This document shows positions 23,530-31,898 of a stretch of 64,000 nucleotides of DNA, one piece after another (position 1 is the stretch's first letter; the number at the start of each line of letters is the position of its first letter). The stretch covers positions 248,001 to 312,000 of the forward strand of contig JAFMAA010000001.1 in the NCBI GenBank assembly GCA_029785235.1, read 5' to 3'. Source of the stretch: Nitrososphaerota archaeon. Lineage in GTDB: Archaea > Thermoproteota > Nitrososphaeria > Nitrososphaerales > UBA183. The translations under genes were made by a program, and so were the position numbers. The notes under the pieces were generated by a model. It saw only the letters and a program-made list of their open reading frames with translations, was not told the origin of the DNA and made no database searches.

Positions 23530-24363
23530 TCAGGCAACCCGCTCTGAGAGCCGCGCTGGAAGTCTTGGGGCGACTGCTTCGGTGAGGGCCACGCTGAACG
23601 AGCAGACATCGTCCCCGTCAGTCAGGCACTGGACTTCCTTCACATCGAAGGTCTTACCGAACGTCCCTGACATGAACCCTCGGAGGTGAGCCCTGAAGAA
23701 AGTGCTTCTCCTGTGGAGGTTCTGCTTCGCGTTCGATTCGCACTCGAATAGTGCCCTTGCGTTTACCACAATGGGGAAGTCAGAGGTCTTACCTCGCTCA
23801 ATCGATACGTCAGTGTATCCCAGGGCAGAGTAGGTCCCGATAAGCTCGTTGAGCTGGTCGACGGCGAACTTCGCCCCGAAGTCTTCCACGATTTCCTTGG
23901 CAGAGTGCCGCCCCATGGCCTCAGCCATCTGGTCGATTATGGTCGCGGCCCCCGTCCCGAAGACAGCCCAAAGCCTGTTCAGCATCTCGTTGAGCGCGTC
24001 CGCCCTCATCAAGATCGCCTTGCGGCCCGCCCATTGCAAGGGGAAGTGCTGTTTGTCGACCATGAAACCACCTTCGGCTGTGATGGCCTCAACAGATTGA
24101 ATCTGATCGATTGACTGCAGCGTCCGCTTCAGGCCGGGAAGCCCTCCTTCGGCGTCCGTTATGTCGGCGAAGAAACTTAGGGTGGCCGTGCGTGAACGGC
24201 CAGGGGCCGTGAAGAACCCGGTGAGGACGTTCACGTTACAGTCGCTTACAGCCTGGCTGCATCTGGCTAAGGCACCCTTCTCGTTCTTGACCCTCACAAC
24301 TACTTCGGCCAGCCTGCGGCCGGGAGCGTGCTCCCAAATTTCTACATCCTTTGGATAATGCAT
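23530..24363 (-). CDS. ACT-V4R domain sensor protein
   Basis: 277 residues. An N-terminal ACT-like domain (about 16-95; LAEVVVRVKNEKGALARCSQ) is followed by a V4R domain (about 120-265; WAVFGTGAATIIDQMAEAMG, FRAHLRGFMSGTFGKTFDVK, VQCLTDGDDVCSFSVAL). V4R domains bind small hydrophobic or metal-linked ligands; ACT domains bind amino acids. It lacks its own DNA-binding domain. It is divergent from the Lrp-like regulator with overlapping promoters, so it may supply a ligand signal to that regulator. Function is inferred. Confidence 0.78.
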   Translation of the reverse strand: MHYPKDVEIWEHAPGRRLAEVVVRVKNEKGALARCSQAVSDCNVNVLTGFFTAPGRSRTATLSFFADITDAEGGLPGLKRTLQSIDQIQSVEAITAEGGFMVDKQHFPLQWAGRKAILMRADALNEMLNRLWAVFGTGAATIIDQMAEAMGRHSAKEIVEDFGAKFAVDQLNELIGTYSALGYTDVSIERGKTSDFPIVVNARALFECESNAKQNLHRRSTFFRAHLRGFMSGTFGKTFDVKEVQCLTDGDDVCSFSVALTEAVAPRLPARLSERVA

Positions 24364-24425
24364 GGGAGATTAACTTAACCCCCCATGTATATTCTTAATA
24401 AAGGCTACCATCGGGGCCCGGACGG
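24364..24425. promoter_or_regulatory. Divergent promoter of the ACT-V4R and Lrp-like genes
   Basis: The 62 bp carry overlapping AT-rich boxes. CTTAATAAAG (about 24394-24403) lies 26 nt before the plus-strand ATG. AAGAATATACATG on the minus strand (about 24385-24397) lies 26 nt before the minus-strand ATG. The boxes overlap, so one bound regulator would affect both genes. Confidence 0.6.
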
Positions 24426-25682
24426 ATGCGGAGAGCAAGCAGGGAAGAACAGAAGCGAGATATCAAGCCTATGGATTTGGAATCTACACCCCTTAAATTC
24501 GGACGAACTGTGAAGCGCCACGGTACTCTGGTAGAGGATATGGCTACAGGGAGACAGGAAGTCGACAATACCAATCACCGGACGGTGCAACTCGTAAAGC
24601 TACTGTCGCAACTGGGCCCCGATGTCCCGGAGATATCTAGGAGGCTGGGGCAGTTCAAGGAGTCTGTGCGCTATCGATACAAGGAGAAGGTCGTCAACCG
24701 CGGGATAGCAATCCAAGGGGCGGTAGATCATGAGAAGCTCGGATTGAAGAGGATGATGGCTGTAGTCGATGTAGCGGAGCCGTATAGAAACTATGCCCAG
24801 GCAGTCTTCGCGGCCATGCATGAGCTTTGCTATGTCGTCGGGTTCGCGAAGACTCTGGTGAGCGGGGAGCACGTGGTCAACTTCAGCGTCCCCATTGAGC
24901 ATGTTTCTGCCATGCACACCCTACTCGGACAACTGGAGGAAACAGGGATGTTCTCCCGCCTTGAAATTCTCGATTTCGATTGGTTCCGCACGGTCCCCAT
25001 GAAGCCTGAGTATTACGACTTTGATAGCGGGAGGTGGGACTTCGACTGGCAAGGGAGGGGCCCAGACGACTTCCAATCTGCCGCCGGAGTCCCATCGGAG
25101 AAGACCAAGTTCGACTATGTCGACCTGCTGATTGTGAAAGAGCTCCAGGTGGACGCGAACAAGTCACTCAGGGAGATGGCGGACAAATTGAAGGTCAATT
25201 ACAAGAAGCTTGCGTGGCACTATTCAACGCACGTCAACGCTCGGAGGCTGATTTCAGGATACACTGTCAATTGGATGGGAACGAGGTACGACTACAAACT
25301 TGAGAAGGCGTTGCACCGCAAACACAGGTATTTCGCCGTGGACCTGTTCGCAAGGGACGTGAGCGGGCTAGAGTCGATGTCACTCAGACGTGGAATCGAC
25401 CGGCTACCATTCCTCTGGGGAGAAGCTGGAGGCGGCAACTACTTCGCGGAGTTCGCCTTCCCTGTGGATAACGTAATCGAGGCGCTACAGTACATCGGCG
25501 GCGTCAGTCATGGGGTCAGGGAAAGGACGAGCATCTACCCCATAGACCAGTCGGAAGCGGCCCGCTTCACGATAGCCTACCAGTTGTTCGACCCGATTAC
25601 AAAACGATGGATGCTCGATGCGGAGAACCTGCTGTCCAAGTTCGAAGGTTTGATGGTCCAGATAAAAACGGGTGTCAGCTAG
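24426..25682 (+). CDS. Lrp/AsnC-like transcriptional regulator (long form)
   Basis: 418 residues, about twice the usual Lrp size. Two HTH units are separated by ligand-type domains. The first is at about 58-95 (VQLVKLLSQLGPDVPEISRR). The second is at about 235-280 (LLIVKELQVDANKSLREMAD, then KLKVNYKKLAWHYSTHV). Long double-unit Lrp-like proteins are known in Thaumarchaeota. It is divergent from the ACT-V4R gene and probably controls it. Leaderless ATG. Confidence 0.75.
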   Translation: MRRASREEQKRDIKPMDLESTPLKFGRTVKRHGTLVEDMATGRQEVDNTNHRTVQLVKLLSQLGPDVPEISRRLGQFKESVRYRYKEKVVNRGIAIQGAVDHEKLGLKRMMAVVDVAEPYRNYAQAVFAAMHELCYVVGFAKTLVSGEHVVNFSVPIEHVSAMHTLLGQLEETGMFSRLEILDFDWFRTVPMKPEYYDFDSGRWDFDWQGRGPDDFQSAAGVPSEKTKFDYVDLLIVKELQVDANKSLREMADKLKVNYKKLAWHYSTHVNARRLISGYTVNWMGTRYDYKLEKALHRKHRYFAVDLFARDVSGLESMSLRRGIDRLPFLWGEAGGGNYFAEFAFPVDNVIEALQYIGGVSHGVRERTSIYPIDQSEAARFTIAYQLFDPITKRWMLDAENLLSKFEGLMVQIKTGVS

Positions 25683-25687
25683 GAGAC

Positions 25688-25810
25688 CTAGCTGACACCG
25701 AAGCCGCCGATTATCTCGAGCGGCCCGACCTTCAGGCCCAACGACGCAAAGACAATGCTTGCGCCAGTGAGGGCGAGCATCCCGTAGCGGATTTTCTCGT
25801 CCAGAGTCAT
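25688..25810 (-). CDS. Single-helix microprotein
   Basis: 40 residues from the ATG at 25810: a charged start (TLDEKIRYG), one membrane helix (MLALTGASIVFASLGLKVG) and a short tail. A box TCTTAAAAG about 27 nt upstream gives a leaderless mRNA. The frame has no stop and good codon character. Small one-helix proteins of this kind are common in archaea and often unannotated. It converges on the Lrp-like gene, ending 5 bp after it. Confidence 0.5.
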   Translation of the reverse strand: MTLDEKIRYGMLALTGASIVFASLGLKVGPLEIIGGFGVS

Positions 25811-25970
25811 GTCGGCAACCGTGGCCTATCCAGGCTTTTAAGAATGAGCCTATGCATGACGGGCAGCCTGGCGTATCAGGCAAAATCCAATTATTAATCA
25901 TAGCACGCTCCCCCTAGGAGATGACGTCAACTTCTAAATAAGAACCGTCGATGAATAGCTGCGAAAAGAG

Positions 25971-26678
25971 CTGACTTCTACAACCCCGGCCGAGAAGCAC
26001 CCGCACATCCCTGCCCGAAATATACTAGACAGGATTGTACTCGGAGGGAGCGACGGTGCGATAGAGGGCGTGGCGATAACCTCGGCCCTCAATGGGGCAG
26101 GCGTGGCGTTTGCGATCATCGCAGTCGCGGGGTTCGCGTTCGCCGCCGCGGGCGCAATTTCGATGTTCTTCAGTAGCTATCTCGCAAGGAGGTCGGAGGT
26201 CGACTCGCTTAAGGTCGATATGGCAAGGGAGAAGATGGAGATCGAGACAGAGCCGGATGAGGAGAAACATGAGATGGAGGACTTACTCAAGAAAGACGGC
26301 TACAAGGAACCGGAGGTCGATGTGATAATGGGGAGGCTGACAGAGGACAAGGAGCTTTGGCTCAGAGAGATGCTCCGGAGGGAACTGCGAGTGGACGCAG
26401 AAGGGGTCAACGTAGACCCATATGGCCACGCGATTGCTGCCGGCGTGGCATTCTTCCTGCTCTCCCTCCTTTCGGTTTCCCCATATCTTATCTCGCTCCC
26501 GAGGGAGGCCGCGCTCGGAGCATCTGTGTCGCTCTCCCTCCTCGCACTGTTTGCGCTGGGGTCAAGGGTCTTCATACCACAGAATTTTAGACTGAAGTCT
26601 GGCCTCGAGTCGGCGACCGTGGGAGCGATAGCAGGTCTCCTGCTATATGTGGTGGGGACGCTCCTTTCCGCACTTTGA
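25971..26678 (+). CDS. VIT1/CCC1-family Fe/Mn transporter with no ordinary start codon
   Basis: 235 residues if it begins at CTG 25971. The N-terminus RIVLGGSDGAIEGVAITSAL is the conserved first helix of the VIT1/CCC1 family and lies upstream of the first ordinary start (GTG 26070). Between the preceding in-frame TAG (25956) and 26070 there is no ATG, GTG or TTG. A TATA-like TTCTAAATAAG predicts transcription from about 25964, just before the CTG. Helices continue through AAAGAISMFFSSYLARRSEV, a charged loop (about 90-150) and three C-terminal helices. It transports iron or manganese across the membrane. A frameshift near 25951 is the alternative. Confidence 0.8.
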   Translation: MTSTTPAEKHPHIPARNILDRIVLGGSDGAIEGVAITSALNGAGVAFAIIAVAGFAFAAAGAISMFFSSYLARRSEVDSLKVDMAREKMEIETEPDEEKHEMEDLLKKDGYKEPEVDVIMGRLTEDKELWLREMLRRELRVDAEGVNVDPYGHAIAAGVAFFLLSLLSVSPYLISLPREAALGASVSLSLLALFALGSRVFIPQNFRLKSGLESATVGAIAGLLLYVVGTLLSAL

Positions 26679-26832
26679 AGGGAGATCTATAGATTACCGA
26701 GAAGCGCCTAAAGGCATGCAGGAACAACAAGGCTGTGGAACTCAACCTTGGCCGATTGATTCGTGGAGGAGGAGTTGGTTGCAGCAGTTCGGGGGCTCGA
26801 CTTGGCCTTTGGTTCTGACCGCTGCCTTCAGT

Positions 26833-26880
26833 GACGTGGCGGGCCTGAGCCACCGGAAAGGAAATTGGTCAGGCCACGTC
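26833..26880. promoter_or_regulatory. Hairpin just upstream of the AIR-synthase-like gene
   Basis: GACGTGG...CCTGA (26833-26848) pairs with TCAGGCCACGTC (26869-26880), leaving a small bulge, and ends 10 bp before the GTG start at 26891. It may be a terminator for the upstream gene or a 5' control element. The nearby stretch 26700-26832 holds no gene. Confidence 0.4.
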
Positions 26881-26890
26881 CCCCCATGAC

Positions 26891-27892
26891 GTGAGGAGGC
26901 TCGACTTGGGGAAGATCCCTATCAACATCCTGAACGACACGGTGCTTAAGCTGACCGGGGCGGAGTCAGACAAGGTGGTCGCCCCCGCCCGCGCGGGGCT
27001 CGACTTCGCCGCGGTCAAGGTCGGAAGGAAGTTCCTAATCACGTCGGCGGATCCAATAACGGGAGCCTATGAGGACGTAGGCACTTACGCTGTAATGGTG
27101 AGCGCCAACGACGTAGCCACCAGTGGCAACATGCCGCAGTTCGCGGAGGTAGTCATCCTGCTCCCGAGAGGCTCTTCAGATTCAGAACTCGCCAAAGTTG
27201 CCCGGCAGATTCATGAAGCCGCGATGAAGATCGGCGTCACCATACTGGGTGGGCACACCGAGGTTACGCCAGGGATAGACCACCCGATTTTGATGGTGAC
27301 CATGTTCAGCCTGGTGGACAGGTTTGTCACATCGGGAGACGCCAGGGAAGGAGACACGATTATGATGACAAAGACCGCCGGGCTGGAGGGGACAGCGGAG
27401 CTGGCCCGAGAGCACAAATTCCCCGAAGTCCCCGCGTCAACTCTGAAGAGGGCGAGGAAATTCATCGAGAAGTTGGACATAAGGGAAGAGGCCGTGACTT
27501 CCTTTGGCACCGGGGTGGTCCACGCGATGCACGACTGCACAGAGGGAGGTGTCATGGGTGCTACGTTCGAGATGTCATTGGCCTCTGGCCTCGGATTCGT
27601 GCTTGAAGAGGCTGCAGTCCCTGTGGCCCCCGAGACCAAGCAGATATGCGACTCGTTGTCCATAGATCCTCTCAAGCTCATCGGCTCGGGCTCGCTGCTG
27701 TTGGCGGTGGCGCCAGGGGAGGAGGCCCAGGTGGAAGAGGCGCTCCGGGGGGTGTGTAAAGTAACCAGGGTCGGGTCATTCTTGAAGGGCGGGAGGCATG
27801 TAGTCGGAAAGGACGGGACAGCGCGGGCGCTGCAAGAAGCCCCTCAGGACGAGCTATGGAGAGTGCTCTCGCGGAGCCGGCGACTGGGGTAG
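26891..27892 (+). CDS. AIR-synthase/HypE-like protein
   Basis: 333 residues from a GTG start. It belongs to the PurM/HypE/ThiL/SelD superfamily: an N-terminal glycine-rich ATP region (ITSADPITGAYEDVGTYAVM, VSANDVATSGNMPQFAEVVI), then GVTILGGHTEVTPGIDHPIL and a C-terminal DCTEGGVMGATFEMSLASGL. In hydrogenase maturation HypE dehydrates a carbamoyl group, but this archaeal branch occurs without hydrogenase genes, as here, and its reaction is unknown. The 3' end overlaps the convergent topoisomerase gene by 39 bases. Confidence 0.8.
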   Translation: MRRLDLGKIPINILNDTVLKLTGAESDKVVAPARAGLDFAAVKVGRKFLITSADPITGAYEDVGTYAVMVSANDVATSGNMPQFAEVVILLPRGSSDSELAKVARQIHEAAMKIGVTILGGHTEVTPGIDHPILMVTMFSLVDRFVTSGDAREGDTIMMTKTAGLEGTAELAREHKFPEVPASTLKRARKFIEKLDIREEAVTSFGTGVVHAMHDCTEGGVMGATFEMSLASGLGFVLEEAAVPVAPETKQICDSLSIDPLKLIGSGSLLLAVAPGEEAQVEEALRGVCKVTRVGSFLKGGRHVVGKDGTARALQEAPQDELWRVLSRSRRLG

Positions 27893-29431
27893 CGGCTTTT
27901 CTTCCGCACCGTCAGGGCTCCACTTCGCGGAGGACTGGTGGACCCAGGCGAACTTCTTTTGGAGAGACTTGCTGTAAACCCTCGCCCAGTCAAGGCCTAC
28001 GTAATCGCACCAGGCTTTGTAGACTCGTGGGTCGATGTAGTTCTTCATCGAGGTGTTTAAGTTGTAATTTTTGGTCTTCTCATAGAACTCGAGTTCCCTC
28101 TTCAGCTTGGGGATACGCTTGGAGTCGTTTCTGGCGATGGCTTCCTCGAGCTTCTGTTGCTTCTTCCTGTGCGCGTCGTCCCAAGTCTTCGGAGGGGTCC
28201 TCTGGTGATTGCAGAAGATTGCCGCCTGGAGGTTCGCCTCCTTCGCATGATAGAGCTTGTCGAGATCGTCAGCCCCCCGCATGTCTTCAGATTCCAGATA
28301 CTCTTTCGCTCTCGCAGTGGCGTGGTAAGTCCTGAACACTTTCGCCGTGAGTCCAGGGACCGTTGAGGATAGGAACTGGTTGACCATGCTTGATGTCACA
28401 TCGTGAAATATCATGTCTCCAGGGCTCTTCCCGGCCATGAACTCGTTGAGGTTTCTCACCACTGATGGGGGGAACTCTTCGGACTTGTTCCATGTTACCG
28501 AGTCTTTCCCGAGAAATTTGAACTCCGCCATGTTCCCTTTCACGTTCACGTGCTCCACTCGCAGGGTGCTGGCACCTACGGTATCGGCTTCGTCTACGTC
28601 CTTCTCGTCCCCCACCCTCATACCCAACGTGTCAATCAGATAGCAGACCGTTGCGACCTGCCTTGTCCTCTCGACCTTCGAGTCCAGGTCCCTCTTTATC
28701 CGGGTCTGGACCTTCTCGAGGTGGACACCCACCTTCCTGGCGTTGTCATACTTCGCCTTGCTCCTCGACTGCTGCAGCGGAGAGCTTTCGTGCAACCACA
28801 CGTACTTCTCCTTGCCAGTGAGCTTGTCGATCCACTTCGCCATCCACATAGAGTTGTGGTCGCGAACCACGTCCTTCCACGGCCCCGGTGGGACTGGGGA
28901 ATCCTCCCCGAGGTTGAGGATGACATCCTGAGGTTGCACTCTGGCCTTCCACCTACCACGCAGGGGGTGCGCTCCCCTCCCCATGAAGAGCCCTGGTGGC
29001 TCGACCATCCAGTTCGCAATGTCGACCTCTTTCCCGTCAAGGATTGCCTTACCGTATTTCGCCTTCAGGGCTTCCCTGCGCTCCTTCCTCGACGCCGCCA
29101 GTGCCTTCTTCTCCTCTTTGGACATCCTCTCCTTGGCCGCCCTTTCCATGTCGACCTTCCGATGGAACTTCGAGAAGTCAACCGCTTCGAGGCCTATCCC
29201 TCTGCACCACTCAGGGAGCTCTTTCACGAAGTCAGACATGAAATTGGACTGGAAGACCGGATCCTCGGCGTATGGCGTCCCCTTCTTCTTCGCGAAGTTG
29301 TACGCCATCTCTTCGGCCAGAGGCGAAAGGGTCACCTCTCTCCCCTCGACCGAGATAGTCAGACTCTCGGGGACGTAAGGGTCTGGAAAATTGACCCCGC
29401 TGTGAGAAAGCGTCTTCCAGTAGGCGCTCAT
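27854..29431 (-). CDS. DNA topoisomerase IB (eukaryote type)
   Basis: 525 residues. It has the core and C-terminal parts of eukaryotic Top1: GKEKYVWLHESSPLQQSRSK, YLIDTLGMRVGDEKDVDEAD, KFLGKDSVTWNKS, KVFRTYHATARAKEYL, and the active-site Tyr in LNTSMKNYIDPRVYKAWCDY at about residue 465. It relaxes supercoils by a 3'-phosphotyrosine intermediate. Among archaea this enzyme is a mark of Thaumarchaeota and near relatives. The N-terminus is short compared with eukaryotes. It stands alone between two plus-strand genes. Confidence 0.93.
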   Translation of the reverse strand: MSAYWKTLSHSGVNFPDPYVPESLTISVEGREVTLSPLAEEMAYNFAKKKGTPYAEDPVFQSNFMSDFVKELPEWCRGIGLEAVDFSKFHRKVDMERAAKERMSKEEKKALAASRKERREALKAKYGKAILDGKEVDIANWMVEPPGLFMGRGAHPLRGRWKARVQPQDVILNLGEDSPVPPGPWKDVVRDHNSMWMAKWIDKLTGKEKYVWLHESSPLQQSRSKAKYDNARKVGVHLEKVQTRIKRDLDSKVERTRQVATVCYLIDTLGMRVGDEKDVDEADTVGASTLRVEHVNVKGNMAEFKFLGKDSVTWNKSEEFPPSVVRNLNEFMAGKSPGDMIFHDVTSSMVNQFLSSTVPGLTAKVFRTYHATARAKEYLESEDMRGADDLDKLYHAKEANLQAAIFCNHQRTPPKTWDDAHRKKQQKLEEAIARNDSKRIPKLKRELEFYEKTKNYNLNTSMKNYIDPRVYKAWCDYVGLDWARVYSKSLQKKFAWVHQSSAKWSPDGAEEKPLPQSPAPREHSP

Positions 29432-29539
29432 GAACGGTTGTCCGGTTTCCCCCCATCATATATTAAAATCAATACCAACTTTCTGCCGATACTGCTACGA
29501 GGGTTAAATAGGAAGCCATGGGTCTGTAGGCTCTCGAAC

Positions 29540-30265
29540 ATGTGGATAGATTATCAGGGGTCGGACCACATCGCATTGAAGCGCCCGGCCTTGATTGTCG
29601 CTGTCTCGACCTCAATACCACAGTACCGTGGGCTCTACTCCCAGGCTCGGGAGCTGGCTGACTATATGCTGAGTAAGATGAAGTTCAAGAAAATCGCGAC
29701 CGTCAGAGCTTCGGCTTTTCTCCCCGAGGTGATTCTACGGGATGATGGGACAGCGACCCTTCCGGAGTGCGGCCTGTACCTGAGCAGGGGGACGCGTGAC
29801 ATCCTCCTCTTTGCCGGGGACTCGAGCCCAATGGACGAACAGTATGAGTTTGCTGAGTTCATCCTAGCGAAGGCAGCCGACTTTAGGGTGAAGGAGCTGT
29901 ATTCGGTTGGTGCGCGGTGGGCTGAGAACCCCCTCCCACCTGACTCGGACCCGCTGGCTTTGGGCTTTGCGACCGACGCGGTCGGAGTTGGCAAGTTGCG
30001 AAATAGCGGCGTGAAAATCCTGTCAGAGGAGCCGGCGCCTTTCTTTGCTTCAATGGTTGTCGCCATGGCAAAGGACTATGGGATAAGAGGGTACAAGCTC
30101 GCTGTTGATCATGGGGAACCGAACCCTCATGTCAAGTCGGTCGCAAGGATTCTCGAAGTGCTCAGCAGGATGGCGGAATTCCAAGTGGACCTTGACGAGC
30201 TAAGGTCCAAGGCCGTTCCCGCCGTAACGCTCAGTCAGTCGGAGAACAGCTCCATCTACCACTAG
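29540..30265 (+). CDS. PAC2-family protein (proteasome-assembly-chaperone-like)
   Basis: 241 residues from the ATG at 29540. It has a PAC2 pattern: LKRPALIVAVSTSIPQYRGL, LADYMLSKMKFKKIATVRAS, RDILLFAGDSSPMDEQYEFA, VKELYSVGARWAENPL. Archaeal PAC2 proteins are related to 20S proteasome assembly chaperones and often form trimers; their role in archaea is not settled. A very long frame continues upstream into topoisomerase antisense but is not the gene. The 3' end overlaps the doubtful minus-strand gene. Confidence 0.8.
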   Translation: MWIDYQGSDHIALKRPALIVAVSTSIPQYRGLYSQARELADYMLSKMKFKKIATVRASAFLPEVILRDDGTATLPECGLYLSRGTRDILLFAGDSSPMDEQYEFAEFILAKAADFRVKELYSVGARWAENPLPPDSDPLALGFATDAVGVGKLRNSGVKILSEEPAPFFASMVVAMAKDYGIRGYKLAVDHGEPNPHVKSVARILEVLSRMAEFQVDLDELRSKAVPAVTLSQSENSSIYH

Positions 30266-30457
30266 GACCTCGTCGGCGGAACGCCGCTCTCTGATGTTAT
30301 CCTCGTCCCTAGGCTGGAGCCCGCGGGGTTTCGCTGGTACCCAGCGACTGACCAACGTTACCTCGATGATTCTGACATGCGCAAATCTCCCCGGATTGCT
30401 TCTCCCGGCAATGGCCAATGCCAGCGCGAGCGCACCCGCAAGCACCCCGGTCTCCAT
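30200..30457 (-). CDS. Unknown small protein, start unclear
   Basis: 85 residues from the ATG at 30457. It contains a hydrophobic helix (VLAGALALALAIAG), then RFAHVRIIEVTLVSRWVPAK and RSADEVLVVDGAVLRL. Upstream in frame the sequence still looks coding (EDDGRTIIPTAQRIEQAM) back to a TGA near 30515 but lacks an ordinary start. The opposite frame, also open here, is Ser/Ala-rich and looks like the shadow. It overlaps the end of the PAC2 gene by 66 bases. Function unknown. Confidence 0.4.
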   Translation of the reverse strand: METGVLAGALALALAIAGRSNPGRFAHVRIIEVTLVSRWVPAKPRGLQPRDEDNIRERRSADEVLVVDGAVLRLTERYGGNGLGP

Positions 30458-30563
30458 AGCCTGCTCTATTCGCTGGGCTGTTGGAATGATTGTTCGTCCA
30501 TCATCCTCGGGGTGTCAGGTCCACGCTATGTTTATCCGTGTGGTGCCTCGAATGCGCCAACGA

Positions 30564-31316
30564 ATGCGCCTCGCAAGCACCGACCGGCAGCTGCAGAGCA
30601 CGCTCGATTGGGCGCTCGACAGGATGCGACAGAAGGGGTACATAGTCAAGTCGAAGGTCACCCTCAATGTCGAGCCAAACTTAGCCATAATGGGATACGC
30701 GAAGAAGGACGGCGAGACCCACAAGATACTCATTTCTGAGTGGGCGCTCGACTCTGAGATGCTTGGGGGGCTGGTGCTGCACGAGCTCGCCCACATCTAC
30801 TTCACCGAGAAGGGCGCTAGTTCTCACGACAGCCACGCCCTGGAGGGGCTCCTTGAAGAGCTGAAGGAGAGGGAGGGCCTGAGGACGAAGGAAATAGAGT
30901 GTCTAATCGATGCTTACAACCACCTGCAAAACGTGATGGTGGATGACGTGGTCTTCGCAGTCATGGGAGAGAAGGAGAGGGAGATGGCGAAGAGGTTTTT
31001 TGCCGAGTGGGTGTCAGAAAGGCCTTCTGGCGACCCAGTGACAGACGCCGACCTCCTTTGCAGAAACGCCTTCGCAGTAGCTTCACTCAGGAGGCGGGGG
31101 CTTTTCGACAAGTCCAGTGAGATGCACCACAGGAGCAGATCATTCCTCTCGGCGCTCGGCCCAAAGTCAGAAGAGGAGTTTGAGTGGCTCGCGTCTTTCC
31201 TTGCGACCGCAAACGTGGACTGGGGCGCTGAGGAATTCGAGGGCGCCTTGGGATCGTACTTTGACAAGTTGCTGTCCCTCATGCGCGTGTCTTCCAGGCT
31301 AGACGACCTCCGATAG
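30564..31316 (+). CDS. DUF5781-like protein with a HELAH zinc-protease motif
   Basis: 250 residues from the ATG at 30564. The box ATGTTTATCC near 30533 predicts transcription at about 30559, so it is leaderless, and a longer in-frame N-terminus to 30294 would be untranscribed. The core holds LGGLVLHELAHIYFTEKG, a gluzincin HExxH-type motif (HELAH), followed by a Glu-rich helix (LEGLLEELKEREGL) and AYNHLQNVMVDDVVFAVMGE. The family is known mainly from Thaumarchaeota. Peptidase activity is likely from the motif but not shown. Confidence 0.7.
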   Translation: MRLASTDRQLQSTLDWALDRMRQKGYIVKSKVTLNVEPNLAIMGYAKKDGETHKILISEWALDSEMLGGLVLHELAHIYFTEKGASSHDSHALEGLLEELKEREGLRTKEIECLIDAYNHLQNVMVDDVVFAVMGEKEREMAKRFFAEWVSERPSGDPVTDADLLCRNAFAVASLRRRGLFDKSSEMHHRSRSFLSALGPKSEEEFEWLASFLATANVDWGAEEFEGALGSYFDKLLSLMRVSSRLDDLR

Positions 31317-31432
31317 CTCCCGAGCAACAAGTGGAAGGCCACTAATTGGACTCGGAGAGCATGGTTCGCGTATCACGAGAGTGACTCAATCCCTCCGTTC
31401 GTTTATTAGAGGGAAAGGGAATCTGACCCTGG

Positions 31433-31894
31433 TTGACACACGAAATCGAGGAGGACACGAAGCCGACCCCTCCTCAGAGGGCAATTAGCACGGAAGCGCT
31501 CGAGAAGCTTTTCCAAGATTTCGCAGAGACGGCGACGGAGTTCGTCAGGGAAGTGAGCGCTACTGGCGCATTCACTTACAGAGGGGACGCGAGCTCGGTC
31601 AAGGACAACGTGAGCGTGACTAAGAAAGTGTTCAGCAAGTGGTCCATTGAGATACTGACGAGCACTTACTCACTCAAGGCTGCAAGGTTTGCTGATTTGA
31701 GGAGGTTGCTAAGCGGGATAAGCCCTCGAGTGCTATCGAAGAAGCTGAAGGATCTCGAAGAGCTTGGATTCATTCAAAGAGAGGTGAGTGGGAAGAGGCC
31801 TCCGAAGGTAAGGTATACTCTATCGAAGAGAGGGGAGATGCTCGCGAAGCTCGGGGAGCCGGTCATCCTCTACCTGCGCGAGCCCAGGACCTGA
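31433..31894 (+). CDS. HxlR-like winged-helix regulator
   Basis: 153 residues from a TTG start, 26 nt after a TATA-like GTTTATTAG. After 60 polar residues comes an HxlR-type wHTH: KVFSKWSIEILTSTYSLKAA, FADLRRLLSGISPRVLSKKL, KDLEELGFIQREVSGKRPPK, VRYTLSKRGEML. HxlR proteins regulate stress and redox genes. It converges on the VKOR gene, which lies 4 bp from its stop. A link to thiol redox control is possible but inferred. Confidence 0.8.
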   Translation: MTHEIEEDTKPTPPQRAISTEALEKLFQDFAETATEFVREVSATGAFTYRGDASSVKDNVSVTKKVFSKWSIEILTSTYSLKAARFADLRRLLSGISPRVLSKKLKDLEELGFIQREVSGKRPPKVRYTLSKRGEMLAKLGEPVILYLREPRT

Positions 31895-31898
31895 ACTC

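Noticed and set aside
28550..29539. Long plus-strand extension upstream of the PAC2 gene
   Set aside because: It is antisense to topoisomerase IB, which is certain; PAC2 homology begins at 29540.
30294..30563. N-terminal extension of the HELAH protein
   Set aside because: Low-complexity Ser/Ala sequence, and the promoter predicts transcription from about 30559.
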